Assembly: GCF_037971845.1 (NCBI RefSeq)
Contig: NZ_CP150227.1
Span: 4,402,001-4,466,000, forward strand
Length of the DNA stretch: 64,000 nucleotides
Direction: 5' to 3'
DNA from: Paenibacillus sp. FSL R5-0766
GTDB lineage: Bacteria > Bacillota > Bacilli > Paenibacillales > Paenibacillaceae
The translations under genes were made by a program, and so were the position numbers. This document shows, one piece after another, positions 7,692 to 15,233 of the stretch (positions are counted from its first letter, which is position 1; each line of letters starts with the position of its first letter). Below the pieces are notes generated by a model. It had not been told where the DNA came from. It did not search any database and saw only the letters and a program-made list of their open reading frames with translations.

Positions 7692-8789
7692 TTATTTAGC
7701 AGTAATTCCGTATTCGCTCATCCAGTCCTTGATTCCTTGTGTGCTGCCACCCCAACCTTCAACGAACTCTGACAGCTCCGAAGTGGAGATTTGTTTATCT
7801 GGAAGAGCTTCACGTTGAACATAGACCGGGTTAAGAACAACTGCGTCTTCCGTCTCGTCCCCGTTCAGTTTTTGATAAGCATAACGTACCTGGACGCGTC
7901 CAATATCCGTTGGATCAACAGCAGCAGAAGCAACCCAAGGATTTTTCGGGTCCTGAATCATTTGCAGGTCCTCGTCACTCATATCGATACCATACACTTT
8001 GATCTCATCACGTCCAGCTTGTTGAATCGCACGTGCTGCACCTTTGGCGAACTCATCCCATGCAGTCCATACAGCTGTAATCTCACCTTTTGGATACTGC
8101 TTGAGAATAGCTTCCATTTTGGCTTGAGTATCCAGCGCCGGGTTCTGTGCAGAACCGAATGTAGCTATTTCCTTGATGTCCGGATTTGCTTTCATGAATT
8201 CACCGTATGCGATCTGACGGCGTTCCATCGGTGCGAAACCAGCTACCCATACTTTGACAATATTGCCTTGTCCATTGATATCTTTTTTCATTTGCTCCAG
8301 TGTCAGCTCAGCCATCTTCTGATCATCCTGCGACAGGACTGTGGCTCCCGGAACACTAATAGCTGCGTCGAACACAACCACTGGAATGTTCTGTTCTACT
8401 GCCTTCTTCACACCTGGCTCTAATAGGGAATCCCCGTGATCCGTGAGAATGGCATCGAACTTCTGGTTAATAGCGCTATCAAGCAAGGATACCATCTTTG
8501 CTTTGTCATTATCGGCAACAAACGTTGTCAGTTCTCCACCGAATTTTTCGATTTCTTCTTTTACACCCTGTACATATTGCTGAGAGAAAGTACCTGTATT
8601 GAATTCCATAATAAGTGCGATCCGTTTGCCACTAAGAGGGCCTGTGACTGCTTCCGTTTTTGGTGTATCATCTGATGCACCCGAAGCCGGAGTGGCTGCC
8701 GGTTCTTTTTTGATTCCGCAAGCGGACAACGCCAATGCAAATACTAATAACACACTCAACCATACCCATTTTGTCTCTTTTCTTTTCAT
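7692..8789 (-). CDS. Sugar-binding lipoprotein of the ABC transporter
   Basis: 365-residue substrate-binding protein of the ribose/galactose type (periplasmic binding protein 4 family). The signal peptide ends in a lipobox, LALSACG (Cys near residue 24), so it should be lipid-anchored outside the membrane. The two-lobed domain shows FVADNDKAKMVSLLDSAINQ and the DAILTDHGDSLLEPGVKKA segment typical of ligand-responsive lobes, followed by VYGIDMSDEDLQ. The start at 8789 has GGGGGA upstream. It is the first gene of the operon, preceded by a sigma-A-like promoter and a CRP/FNR-type palindrome, and followed by a terminator before the ATPase gene. Confidence 0.9.
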   Translation of the reverse strand: MKRKETKWVWLSVLLVFALALSACGIKKEPAATPASGASDDTPKTEAVTGPLSGKRIALIMEFNTGTFSQQYVQGVKEEIEKFGGELTTFVADNDKAKMVSLLDSAINQKFDAILTDHGDSLLEPGVKKAVEQNIPVVVFDAAISVPGATVLSQDDQKMAELTLEQMKKDINGQGNIVKVWVAGFAPMERRQIAYGEFMKANPDIKEIATFGSAQNPALDTQAKMEAILKQYPKGEITAVWTAWDEFAKGAARAIQQAGRDEIKVYGIDMSDEDLQMIQDPKNPWVASAAVDPTDIGRVQVRYAYQKLNGDETEDAVVLNPVYVQREALPDKQISTSELSEFVEGWGGSTQGIKDWMSEYGITAK

Positions 8790-8813
8790 CTCTGTATCCC
8801 CCTGTCCACTCTC

Positions 8814-8829
8814 TGTGATCTCGATCACA
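8814..8829. promoter_or_regulatory. Perfect CRP/FNR-type palindrome TGTGA-N6-TCACA
   Basis: TGTGATCTCGATCACA is a perfect match to the CRP/FNR-family consensus; the Fnr box of B. subtilis has the same core. It lies between the predicted -10 element and the start codon of the sugar-binding lipoprotein gene. Its centre is about 14 bases downstream of the expected transcription start, a position that favours repression. That Fnr or a relative binds here is inferred. Confidence 0.6.
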
Positions 8830-8842
8830 ATAGTTGAATATT

Positions 8843-8871
8843 AATATAACGGCTAATCCCTAGTATGTAAA
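8843..8871 (-). promoter_or_regulatory. Probable sigma-A promoter of the sugar ABC operon
   Basis: TTTACA at 8871-8866 and TATATT at 8848-8843 with a 17-base spacer on the minus strand, about 55 bases before the lipoprotein start codon. Confidence 0.55.
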
Positions 8872-8962
8872 TGGGTTTTAACAATTTAAAGCTAAAACTC
8901 GCTAAGTTTTTTCAAAAGTACTATTCTTCCCATCCATTTCATCCAAAATAAAGAAATCACGT

Positions 8963-9000
8963 AAAAAAGACCGCGAGGGGATGCCCCCTTACGGTCTTTT
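8963..9000 (-). terminator. Intrinsic terminator after spoIVA
   Basis: Minus-strand stem AAAGACCG with CGGTCTTT around a GGGGGC/CCCC-containing upper stem, followed by a T run. It begins 6 bases after the spoIVA stop codon. Confidence 0.8.
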
Positions 9001-9006
9001 GATGTC

Positions 9007-10485
9007 TTACAGAATGATGGCGATCAAGCCGCCCGAACCTTCGTTAATGATTCTTCCCAGCGTCTCTTGCAATTTGTACCTTGCATTATCCGGCATCATG
9101 GCAATCTTGCCCTGAATACCTTCTCGCACAATGGAGTGCAGGGAACGACCAAACATGTCTGAATCCCATACCTTGATCGGATCGTTCTCGAAGTCCTGCA
9201 TCAGGTATCTCACCAGTTCCTCACTTTGTTTCTCCGTACCGATGATTGGAGCGAACTCCGATTCCACATCAACCCGGATCATGTGAATGGACGGTGCCGT
9301 TGCTTTCAGACGTACGCCAAATTTGGTACCCTGACGAATGAGCTCAGGTTCATCCAGAGCCATCTCGGCGAGAGATGGAGCGGCAATGCCGTATCCGGTC
9401 GTTTTGACCATCTCCAGCGCTTCTGCAAAGCGGTCATACTCTCTCTTCGCATGCGAGAATTCCTGCATCAATTGCAGCAGATGATCCTTACCGCGAATCT
9501 CGATGCCAACCACTTCCACGAGAATCTGATCATACAGTTCATCTGGCGCGTACAGGTCAATTTCGGCTACACCCTGCCCCATATTCATGCCACTCAGGCC
9601 TGCGCGATCAATGAATTCATATTCCATGAACTGTGCGACAACCCGATCCACGTCACGAAGTCTGCGAATATCCTTAACGGTATCACGTACGGAGTTTTCG
9701 TAGTTGCTACGCAGCCAGTGAGTCTCATTGAGTACCATAACCCAGCTCGGCAAGTTTACATTCACTTCATGCACAGGGAACTCATAGAGCACTTCACGAA
9801 GTACACCCGTCACATCATCTTCCGTCATGGTCGCTGCACTGAGTGTCATCACCGGAATGTCGTATTTGGCAGCAAGCTCACTCCGCAATTGCAGGGCTTC
9901 TTCACTGCGAGGACGAGTGGAGTTGATAACCAGGACAAATGGTTTACCCACTTCTTTTAATTCCGCAATGACCCGTTCTTCAGATTCCACATAGGAGCTG
10001 CGGGCAATTTCGGCGATTGTGCCGTCTGTTGTTACCACAACACCCAGTGTAGAATGCTCCTGAATGACTTTGCGAGTACCAATCTCGGCGGCTTCCTGGA
10101 ATGGAATTGGTTCCTCGAACCAAGGCGTGGAGATCATGCGTGGACCATTCTCATCCTCGTATCCCTTGGCTCCTTCCACCGCGTAACCTACACAATCCAC
10201 AAGACGCACATTGACATCAAGTCCTTCTGCCACCTTGATCTGGACTGCGTTATTTGGTACGAATTTTGGTTCGGTAGTCATGATGGTTTTACCTGCTGCA
10301 CTCTGTGGAAGTTCATCCACCGCTCGACCACGGTCAGCCTCGTTAGTGATGTTTGGCAACACGATGGTTTCCATGAATCGTTTAATAAATGTTGATTTTC
10401 CCGTCCGGACTGCGCCGACAACCCCGAGATAAATATCCCCTCCGGTCCGCTCAGCTATGTCCTTAAAAATGTCCACTTTCTCCAA
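9007..10485 (-). CDS. spoIVA: Stage IV sporulation protein A, spore-coat morphogenetic ATPase
   Basis: 492 residues, identical in length to B. subtilis SpoIVA. This cytoskeletal ATPase polymerises on the forespore surface and provides the platform for coat and cortex assembly. The Walker A-type motif GAVRTGKSTFIKRF (about residues 24-37) and the following threonine-rich TRAFAC-like core are visible; the C-terminus ends GSGGLIAIIL, typical of the membrane-anchoring end. The start has a GGGAGGGGATTTC leader. A SigE-type promoter lies about 200 bases upstream, leaving a long structured leader. Its usual hbs neighbour is displaced by the sugar ABC operon. Confidence 0.97.
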   Translation of the reverse strand: MEKVDIFKDIAERTGGDIYLGVVGAVRTGKSTFIKRFMETIVLPNITNEADRGRAVDELPQSAAGKTIMTTEPKFVPNNAVQIKVAEGLDVNVRLVDCVGYAVEGAKGYEDENGPRMISTPWFEEPIPFQEAAEIGTRKVIQEHSTLGVVVTTDGTIAEIARSSYVESEERVIAELKEVGKPFVLVINSTRPRSEEALQLRSELAAKYDIPVMTLSAATMTEDDVTGVLREVLYEFPVHEVNVNLPSWVMVLNETHWLRSNYENSVRDTVKDIRRLRDVDRVVAQFMEYEFIDRAGLSGMNMGQGVAEIDLYAPDELYDQILVEVVGIEIRGKDHLLQLMQEFSHAKREYDRFAEALEMVKTTGYGIAAPSLAEMALDEPELIRQGTKFGVRLKATAPSIHMIRVDVESEFAPIIGTEKQSEELVRYLMQDFENDPIKVWDSDMFGRSLHSIVREGIQGKIAMMPDNARYKLQETLGRIINEGSGGLIAIIL

Positions 10486-10675
10486 TGAAATCCCCTCCCT
10501 AAATTACTCCGAAGGAAAAATGCTAAAGAGCATCCGCTTCGTTTTTTCAATCAGAAGACTGAAATCCCTGCAACGGTAGAGCCGCCTTTGTGAGTGCCCG
10601 GAAGTCGTCCGCCGCCGAACGTTGCATTCTGATGAAACCGGCGAGAGCGGCGTTAACTCGTACATGCAATTGGAC
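10486..10675 (-). other. Long structured 5' leader of spoIVA
   Basis: About 190 untranslated bases between the predicted SigE start site and the spoIVA start. The leader contains GCAACG and CGTTGC arms enclosing a G+C-rich segment. It also has a short hairpin, ATGCT-CTTT-AGCAT, followed by TTTTT on the minus strand (about 10517-10535), which resembles a weak terminator. Any attenuation role is inferred. No gene was found in the wider 10486-10938 interval. Confidence 0.4.
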
Positions 10676-10682
10676 TAGTATC

Positions 10683-10711
10683 ATCTTATGTATCCGTATG
10701 CGGCAATATGA
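10683..10711 (-). promoter_or_regulatory. SigE-type sporulation promoter of spoIVA
   Basis: TCATATT at 10711-10705 and CATAAGAT at 10690-10683 with a 14-base spacer match the SigE consensus (-35 ATATT, -10 CATACAAT, spacer 13-15). SigE control of spoIVA is established in B. subtilis. Confidence 0.7.
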
Positions 10712-10847
10712 CGCGTATTTTTGTTTTTTTATCTTATGGTGATGACATTAGGAGAATCCCCCGATCTCGGACTGCGCGTCTTTATTTCAATCTACTTTAT
10801 GTGATCCGTGAAGCTTTTATGACGGTTATTGCTCATACTGACAAAAG

Positions 10848-10883
10848 AAAAAGAGATATCCCTTATTTGGAATATCTCTTTTT
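10848..10883. terminator. Terminator downstream of the YphF-like lipoprotein gene
   Basis: AAAAAGAGATAT and ATATCTCTTTTT form a 12-bp perfect stem around a 12-base loop. A/T tracts on both sides allow it to act in either direction. It lies about 55 bases after the lipoprotein gene's stop codon. Confidence 0.75.
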
Positions 10884-10938
10884 GAACCATTAGAGGCATG
10901 GTGGTCATACAGCTAAATCATTTGAATTGCAACCATGC

Positions 10939-11718
10939 TTATTTTATGGGCTGGGCAACCGGCGCATTATTTTTCCAAGCGTAGAAAACGGATTTTACAG
11001 GTACGAAGTAGGAGTGTTCCACCAGTAAATCCCGAACATCTTCAGTGTCTGTTGGAGACACGTCAGACTTTTCCACCGCCTGCATAATGTCAAAAGCATA
11101 ATCCACATAGACCTTGCCTTCGTCATCCATCATAAAAGGTAACGCCTGACCTGAATATACACTATTCAGCGTAATGGAAGGAGTACCTGCCTGAGCAGCC
11201 TGCTCCATATCCACAGCATATAACCCCGGATACAGTTCTTCCCCGCTTGGCAGCTTATTGTTATGTACGGACTTATATTGATTAACCATTCGTTGCACAT
11301 CGTTTACTTTCTGTATGGTCAGAAGATCCATCACTTTAACAGTCGGATTCACTTCTTCGTCCTGAATAAGGAAGTAAGCGCTCCCACCACTTTCAAAAGC
11401 AGTCCCTGGTATTTCATCCAGATACCCCAGTTGTTTCAACTTGGGCAGATCCACTCTGAACTTTTCATATTTTGGCGTTTCCATATCTGCATTGATGATT
11501 GGCAAAATCCCCTCATCTTGCTGGAATGCCTCGACCGCACTCTGGATACGGCTCACGCTTTCCCGATAGGCTATCTTAGGGTCCGAATTACTCTGGGATG
11601 GATACATACAACCACTTGCTGTAAAAGCAAACAACAGGAATAACAGCAGACCGCCCGTCTGATGTTTCAGACGCTGCCGTCTGCTTCCTTCCACACATTT
11701 TGGCTTGTTCTTAATCAT
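10939..11718 (-). CDS. YphF-like lipoprotein of unknown function
   Basis: 259 residues with a basic N-terminus, a hydrophobic stretch (LLLFLLFAFTASGC) and a lipobox Cys near residue 37, so it is probably a lipoprotein. The mature part contains a repeated pattern (KFRVDLPKLKQLGYLDEIPGT) but no catalytic motif. The start at 11718 has AAGGAGG 7 bases upstream. Its place between spoIVA and yphE matches B. subtilis yphF, a predicted lipoprotein; I rely mainly on this synteny. A role in sporulation is possible but not shown. Confidence 0.7.
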   Translation of the reverse strand: MIKNKPKCVEGSRRQRLKHQTGGLLLFLLFAFTASGCMYPSQSNSDPKIAYRESVSRIQSAVEAFQQDEGILPIINADMETPKYEKFRVDLPKLKQLGYLDEIPGTAFESGGSAYFLIQDEEVNPTVKVMDLLTIQKVNDVQRMVNQYKSVHNNKLPSGEELYPGLYAVDMEQAAQAGTPSITLNSVYSGQALPFMMDDEGKVYVDYAFDIMQAVEKSDVSPTDTEDVRDLLVEHSYFVPVKSVFYAWKNNAPVAQPIK

Positions 11719-11764
11719 TCGTGTCCTCCTTGAATAACTCATTAGAGAATCAATGTCATAACGC

Positions 11765-12115
11765 TCAGAACCAGTCGTCTTCCTGTTGTTGACGTTCCAG
11801 TTGTTTCCGAATGGCTGCCTTCAGCGGGTCCTCTGGAACATGAACCGATAGAGATCCACACACCTTGGCCTGACAGGACAGTCGTGTACCTGCTTCCAAC
11901 AGTGAACCCAGCTTGCGCTTTTCTGCATCTGTTGGTGGATACAGTTCCGCCCGATGTTCTTCATCCACATTCACTTTGCACATCAGGCAAGCCGCTTTAC
12001 CATCACATCGGGTCGTAATCTTGACACCAGCACGTCGTGCTGCATGCAGAAGTGTTGCTCCTGGTTTGAGCACTATCGATTTGTTCATAGGTAAAAAAGT
12101 AACTTTATAGTCCAT
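11765..12115 (-). CDS. 2Fe-2S ferredoxin
   Basis: 116 residues with a plant/adrenodoxin-type 2Fe-2S fold. Cluster cysteines are visible as CDGKAACLMC (about residues 37-46) and a later LSCQAKVC, giving C-x5-C-x2-C plus a distal Cys. It should carry electrons for an unidentified partner; no reductase gene is adjacent. The second of two tandem ATGs (12115) is 7 bases from GGAGG and is preferred. The C-terminus is Gln/Glu-rich and probably disordered. B. subtilis has no equivalent at this position. Confidence 0.85.
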   Translation of the reverse strand: MDYKVTFLPMNKSIVLKPGATLLHAARRAGVKITTRCDGKAACLMCKVNVDEEHRAELYPPTDAEKRKLGSLLEAGTRLSCQAKVCGSLSVHVPEDPLKAAIRKQLERQQQEDDWF

Positions 12116-12132
12116 CATTTTCCTCCCTCAAC

Positions 12133-12750
12133 CTACTGGGGCCATGTAAAGCCAACAAGCTCTTCCACTTCGGCTCTGAAGCGGCTTGTCCATACATTCT
12201 GTTGACTTAAAAGCATCATTATAGGTTGATGTGCATCTGGCTGCTCGCGCATCTGTGTCGCAATGGGGACATAACGATCTTCACGACCTCGCAGCAGATT
12301 AAACAACAGCTCATGCGCAAGCGGCATCAGTCGCAGGCTATATGAACCCACTTGTGCTACTGGTGCATGCGGAGCAAGTACATGTTCAATCTCAATACGG
12401 TACCAACTTTTGCGAGCCCATATTTCGAAACCACCCACCAGTTCCAGCGCACATTCACCCACCTGATAGTGGCTTAGCAGAGAAGCATAAGGTCCTGTCT
12501 TGTCCACTGTAGGCTCGTCAAGCATTTCCCCCGGAGCGATTCGGTGAAGTTCCTTAGCAGCAGCAACATCCGCATAGATATCAATATCTCTCGGAGCCTG
12601 TTGCAACTCCACCCCTTGAAGCAGCAACCCACAACTTCCTCCAAGTAACCATGTCTGCGGCTGTGTGTTCCAGGCTTTGGCCGTTTCCAGCAAAGCCGCG
12701 TGTAATTCCGGATAACGCTCTGTCCGACCCTCCGTATCATGCGGCCCCAT
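12133..12750 (-). CDS. Nucleotidyltransferase-fold protein of unknown role
   Basis: 205 residues. The segment WLLGGSCGLLLQG (about 34-46) followed by PRDIDIYAD (about 53-61) matches the GGS...D-x-D core of the polymerase-beta nucleotidyltransferase superfamily, as in minimal or MNT-type enzymes. The later ELVGGFEIW could hold the third acidic strand. Substrate is unknown; the N-terminal extension and Gln-rich C-terminus give no clue. The start has GGGGAG 9 bases upstream. It lies between the ferredoxin and yphE. It is not next to a HEPN partner gene, so a toxin-antitoxin role is unsupported. Confidence 0.65.
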   Translation of the reverse strand: MGPHDTEGRTERYPELHAALLETAKAWNTQPQTWLLGGSCGLLLQGVELQQAPRDIDIYADVAAAKELHRIAPGEMLDEPTVDKTGPYASLLSHYQVGECALELVGGFEIWARKSWYRIEIEHVLAPHAPVAQVGSYSLRLMPLAHELLFNLLRGREDRYVPIATQMREQPDAHQPIMMLLSQQNVWTSRFRAEVEELVGFTWPQ

Positions 12751-12833
12751 AGGCTCACACTCCCCTCATCCGTGTTCATTGTGTCAGTTCTTATGATGTG
12801 CTTATGCGGATGTTATCCTTCAGGCATGGGAAA

Positions 12834-13013
12834 TCAGGTCAGAGAAGCGATTCCACCGAACAAGCCAATCAGCATAATCAAAAATGCAATCAGAGAAAGA
12901 ATCCCCCGTACAATACCCTTTGTTTTGGCACGAGCAAACGTAATCAGGAATACAGATAATCCCATAATGAGGATGGCCACCAATGACAGCCACATCTTGT
13001 CCATTGCGCTCAT
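12834..13013 (-). CDS. yphE: DUF2768-type small membrane protein (YphE-like)
   Basis: 59-residue protein starting MSAMDKMWLSLVAILIMG. Two hydrophobic helices (about residues 8-24 and 36-55) flank a short basic loop (RAKTKGIVRG). This matches the DUF2768 family, and its position upstream of spoIVA/yphF and downstream of gpsA corresponds to B. subtilis yphE. The start has AAGGGGAG about 12 bases upstream; an inner ATG three codons on is possible. Longer overlapping frames on both strands lack such features. Function is unknown; genes in this neighbourhood are often sporulation-linked. Confidence 0.75.
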   Translation of the reverse strand: MSAMDKMWLSLVAILIMGLSVFLITFARAKTKGIVRGILSLIAFLIMLIGLFGGIASLT

Positions 13014-13103
13014 AATCCAGCAGTCTCCCCTTCAGTCCGATATTCATCACTGACACTGTGACAATTGCAACCATTATAACACGAAATTCAGCTCAACTTT
13101 CCA

Positions 13104-13152
13104 AAAAAAAGACAAAAAAGCAAGCCGGCAGAAGCCGACTCGTCTTTTTGTC
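13104..13152 (-). terminator. Terminator after spoVIF
   Basis: AGTCGGC-TTCT-GCCGGCT stem, extended by GACAAAAA/TTTTTGTC arms and followed by T tracts on the minus strand. A second hairpin, ATCACACCTGCA with TGCAGGTGAT, lies at about 13157-13184 just after the stop codon and lacks a T run. Confidence 0.7.
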
Positions 13153-13186
13153 TTACTGGATCACCTGCACATGCAGGTGTGATCTA

Positions 13187-13462
13187 TTATTTTTTCATCA
13201 TCATTTTCATTAACGATTCCATACTGCTCGGATTCAATCCGCTTTTCTTGACCGCACTCACAATATCCTTAACCGTATCCTCAGATACCGGAACTTTCGC
13301 CATGGCGGATACTTGTTTGATCAATTGGCGCAACTGAGCTTCATTCTGAATCGTCGTTGGTTTCACCGTGCTTGCCAATTTCTTAACGGCACCTTCCGTT
13401 ATCGTTTTACCCGTTTTCTTGTTGATTGCATTCAATGCATCTTTGGAAATGTTGTTACCCAT
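13187..13462 (-). CDS. spoVIF: Stage VI sporulation protein F
   Basis: 91-residue, highly basic protein starting MGNNISKDALNAINKKTGK and ending with a Met/Lys-rich tail (SLMKMMMKK). This matches SpoVIF, which in B. subtilis supports SigK-GerE-dependent coat assembly late in sporulation. The ATG at 13462 has GGAGGAGGGGAG upstream. It sits upstream of gpsA on the opposite side from yphE and has its own terminator, so it is probably monocistronic. No sporulation promoter was confidently located. Confidence 0.8.
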   Translation of the reverse strand: MGNNISKDALNAINKKTGKTITEGAVKKLASTVKPTTIQNEAQLRQLIKQVSAMAKVPVSEDTVKDIVSAVKKSGLNPSSMESLMKMMMKK

Positions 13463-13565
13463 TCGTCTCCCCTCCTCCGGCAATACTCATGTGTATAGTA
13501 TGAGTCTGCGACAGAAAAGGTGAATAAGCTTCTTATTTCACAAGGTACGTTTAGGCTGATTACAA

Positions 13566-14606
13566 TCAGGAATGCCACTGCTCCCAGGTTTCAAGCTTCA
13601 TGACTTCCATTTCAGTCTTCGGGTCACGTCCCATCAAGGCTTCAACCGCATCACGCGGCTGTCTCTCCTGGAATAAAACGTGATATAACTGATCCGCAAT
13701 TGGCATTTGCACACCGTATTTTTGTGAGATGAAATAGGCAGCTTGCGTAGTTCGAATGCCTTCTACCACCATGCCCATGGACTTCAGTACATCATCCAGC
13801 TTCTGTCCCTGGCCCAACATGGAACCTGCTCTCCAGTTCCGACTGTGCTGACTTGTAGCCGTTACAACCAGATCCCCGATTCCGGCAAGTCCCGAAAACG
13901 TTAGCGGATTTGCTCCCATCTCAACACCAATACGTGTGATCTCTGCCAAACCGCGTGTTAGCAAAGCGGCTTTGGCATTATCACCAAATTGCAGACCATC
14001 GGACATGCCTGCACCAAGAGCAATGATATTTTTGAATGCGCCTGCAAGCTCAACGCCGATCATGTCCCGATTCGTGTAAACCCGGAAATAGGCATTCATA
14101 AACAAAGCTTGGGCAGACTCGGCAGATGCCTTATCCAGTGAAGCTACAACCACTGTCGTTGGACAACGCTTCACCACTTCTTCCGCATGGCTTGGGCCAG
14201 AAAGAACAACCACACGTCCTTCCTCACATTCAAGCTCTTCTGAAATGACTGTGGACATCCGTTTCAGGCTTTCTGTCTCGAAACCTTTGGTTGCATGAAT
14301 GACTAACATCTCAGGCTTGTAATACGCCTTAAGCTGGTTCGTAACTGCACGCATGGCTGATGAAGGCGCAACAATTAACACAGCTATAGCACCTTCCACC
14401 GCAGCTTCCATATCAGTTGTTGCTTCAATCCGTGTTGAAAGCTCCGCATCCGGAAGATAGCGAGTATTGGTGTGTTTGTTATTGATTTCGTTAGCCTGGT
14501 CTTCACCACGTGTCCACATCATCACGTCCAACTGATTGGCGGCGAGTACACTGGCGAGAGCTGTCCCCCAGCTTCCAGCGACCAGAACAGCAACTTTTTT
14601 AGACAA
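13566..14606 (-). CDS. gpsA: NAD(P)H-dependent glycerol-3-phosphate dehydrogenase
   Basis: About 346 residues; reduces dihydroxyacetone phosphate to sn-glycerol-3-phosphate for phospholipid synthesis. The N-terminal dinucleotide fold reads AVLVAGSWGTALASVLA, so the first Gly of the usual GxGxxG is Val. The catalytic region has ELAGAFKNIIALGAGMSDG (about 190-208), then RGLAEI and FSGLAGIGDLVVT, all family hallmarks. I propose a TTG start at 14606, about 9 bases after GGAGGGGG; upstream in-frame ATGs lie inside plsY and lack a binding site. It overlaps the plsY end by 8 bases, coupling two steps of the same lipid pathway. Confidence 0.93.
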   Translation of the reverse strand: MSKKVAVLVAGSWGTALASVLAANQLDVMMWTRGEDQANEINNKHTNTRYLPDAELSTRIEATTDMEAAVEGAIAVLIVAPSSAMRAVTNQLKAYYKPEMLVIHATKGFETESLKRMSTVISEELECEEGRVVVLSGPSHAEEVVKRCPTTVVVASLDKASAESAQALFMNAYFRVYTNRDMIGVELAGAFKNIIALGAGMSDGLQFGDNAKAALLTRGLAEITRIGVEMGANPLTFSGLAGIGDLVVTATSQHSRNWRAGSMLGQGQKLDDVLKSMGMVVEGIRTTQAAYFISQKYGVQMPIADQLYHVLFQERQPRDAVEALMGRDPKTEMEVMKLETWEQWHS

Positions 14607-15222
14607 CTCGTTTACCCCCTCCAGGGTTTTTCGATCCCAATTTATTTTCCTGTCCTTTGGCGAGCTTCGCAATATTGGTACGATGTCTCCAGAACGCAAA
14701 CAGACAAATAATCAGACTCCCCCAGAAGATATTCATTGAATATCCGGGTAATACCAGGATAAAGATGGGTGTAAATGCTACAAAAATCAGAGACCCCAAT
14801 GAAACATAGCGTGTCAATACAATAGACAGAATGGCGATCACCCCAGCACATAACGCAGGCAGGAAAGCAAGACTCACCAGAACACCAATGGCTGTGGCAA
14901 TGCCTTTTCCTCCACGAAAATGGAAGTAAAGCGGCCAGTTATGTCCTGCAATGGCTGCTATACCACTGAGTGCAGGAATCCAGGCAGAACCGTCACTCAG
15001 CCAGATTCCAATCCATACAGCTGCAACACCTTTAAGTACGTCAAGTAAAAGAACAGCAATTGCCGGTCCTTTACCCAAAATACGCAATGTATTGGTAGCT
15101 CCCGCGTTTCCGCTTCCGTGCTGACGAATATCGATCCCCCGTATCGCTTTGGCAAGGAGGACACTAAAGCTGATCGAACCGAGCAGATAACTCAGTACAA
15201 TCGCTGCGATTTGTAAAATCAC
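14599..15222 (-). CDS. plsY: Acyl-phosphate:glycerol-3-phosphate acyltransferase
   Basis: 207-residue integral-membrane enzyme with about five hydrophobic helices; makes 1-acyl-G3P (lysophosphatidic acid) from acyl-phosphate and G3P. The three conserved PlsY loops are visible: GSGNAGATNTLR (about 37-48), HFRGGKGIATAIG (about 101-113) and FAFWRHRTNIAKL (about 175-187). It is followed immediately by gpsA, which supplies its substrate. The C-terminal KNPGGGKR tail is soluble. Der lies 11 bases upstream. Confidence 0.95.
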   Translation of the reverse strand: MILQIAAIVLSYLLGSISFSVLLAKAIRGIDIRQHGSGNAGATNTLRILGKGPAIAVLLLDVLKGVAAVWIGIWLSDGSAWIPALSGIAAIAGHNWPLYFHFRGGKGIATAIGVLVSLAFLPALCAGVIAILSIVLTRYVSLGSLIFVAFTPIFILVLPGYSMNIFWGSLIICLFAFWRHRTNIAKLAKGQENKLGSKNPGGGKRVV

Positions 15223-15233
15223 ACACTTCTCCC

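Noticed and set aside
12133-12836. Toxin-antitoxin pair (nucleotidyltransferase plus neighbour)
   Set aside because: No HEPN-type or other partner gene is adjacent; the neighbouring yphE-like protein is a conserved membrane protein.
12739-13074. ORFs of 104 residues (+) and 84 residues (-) around yphE
   Set aside because: A third frame encodes the credible 59-residue DUF2768-like membrane protein; the longer frames have no signal, family or translation-start support.
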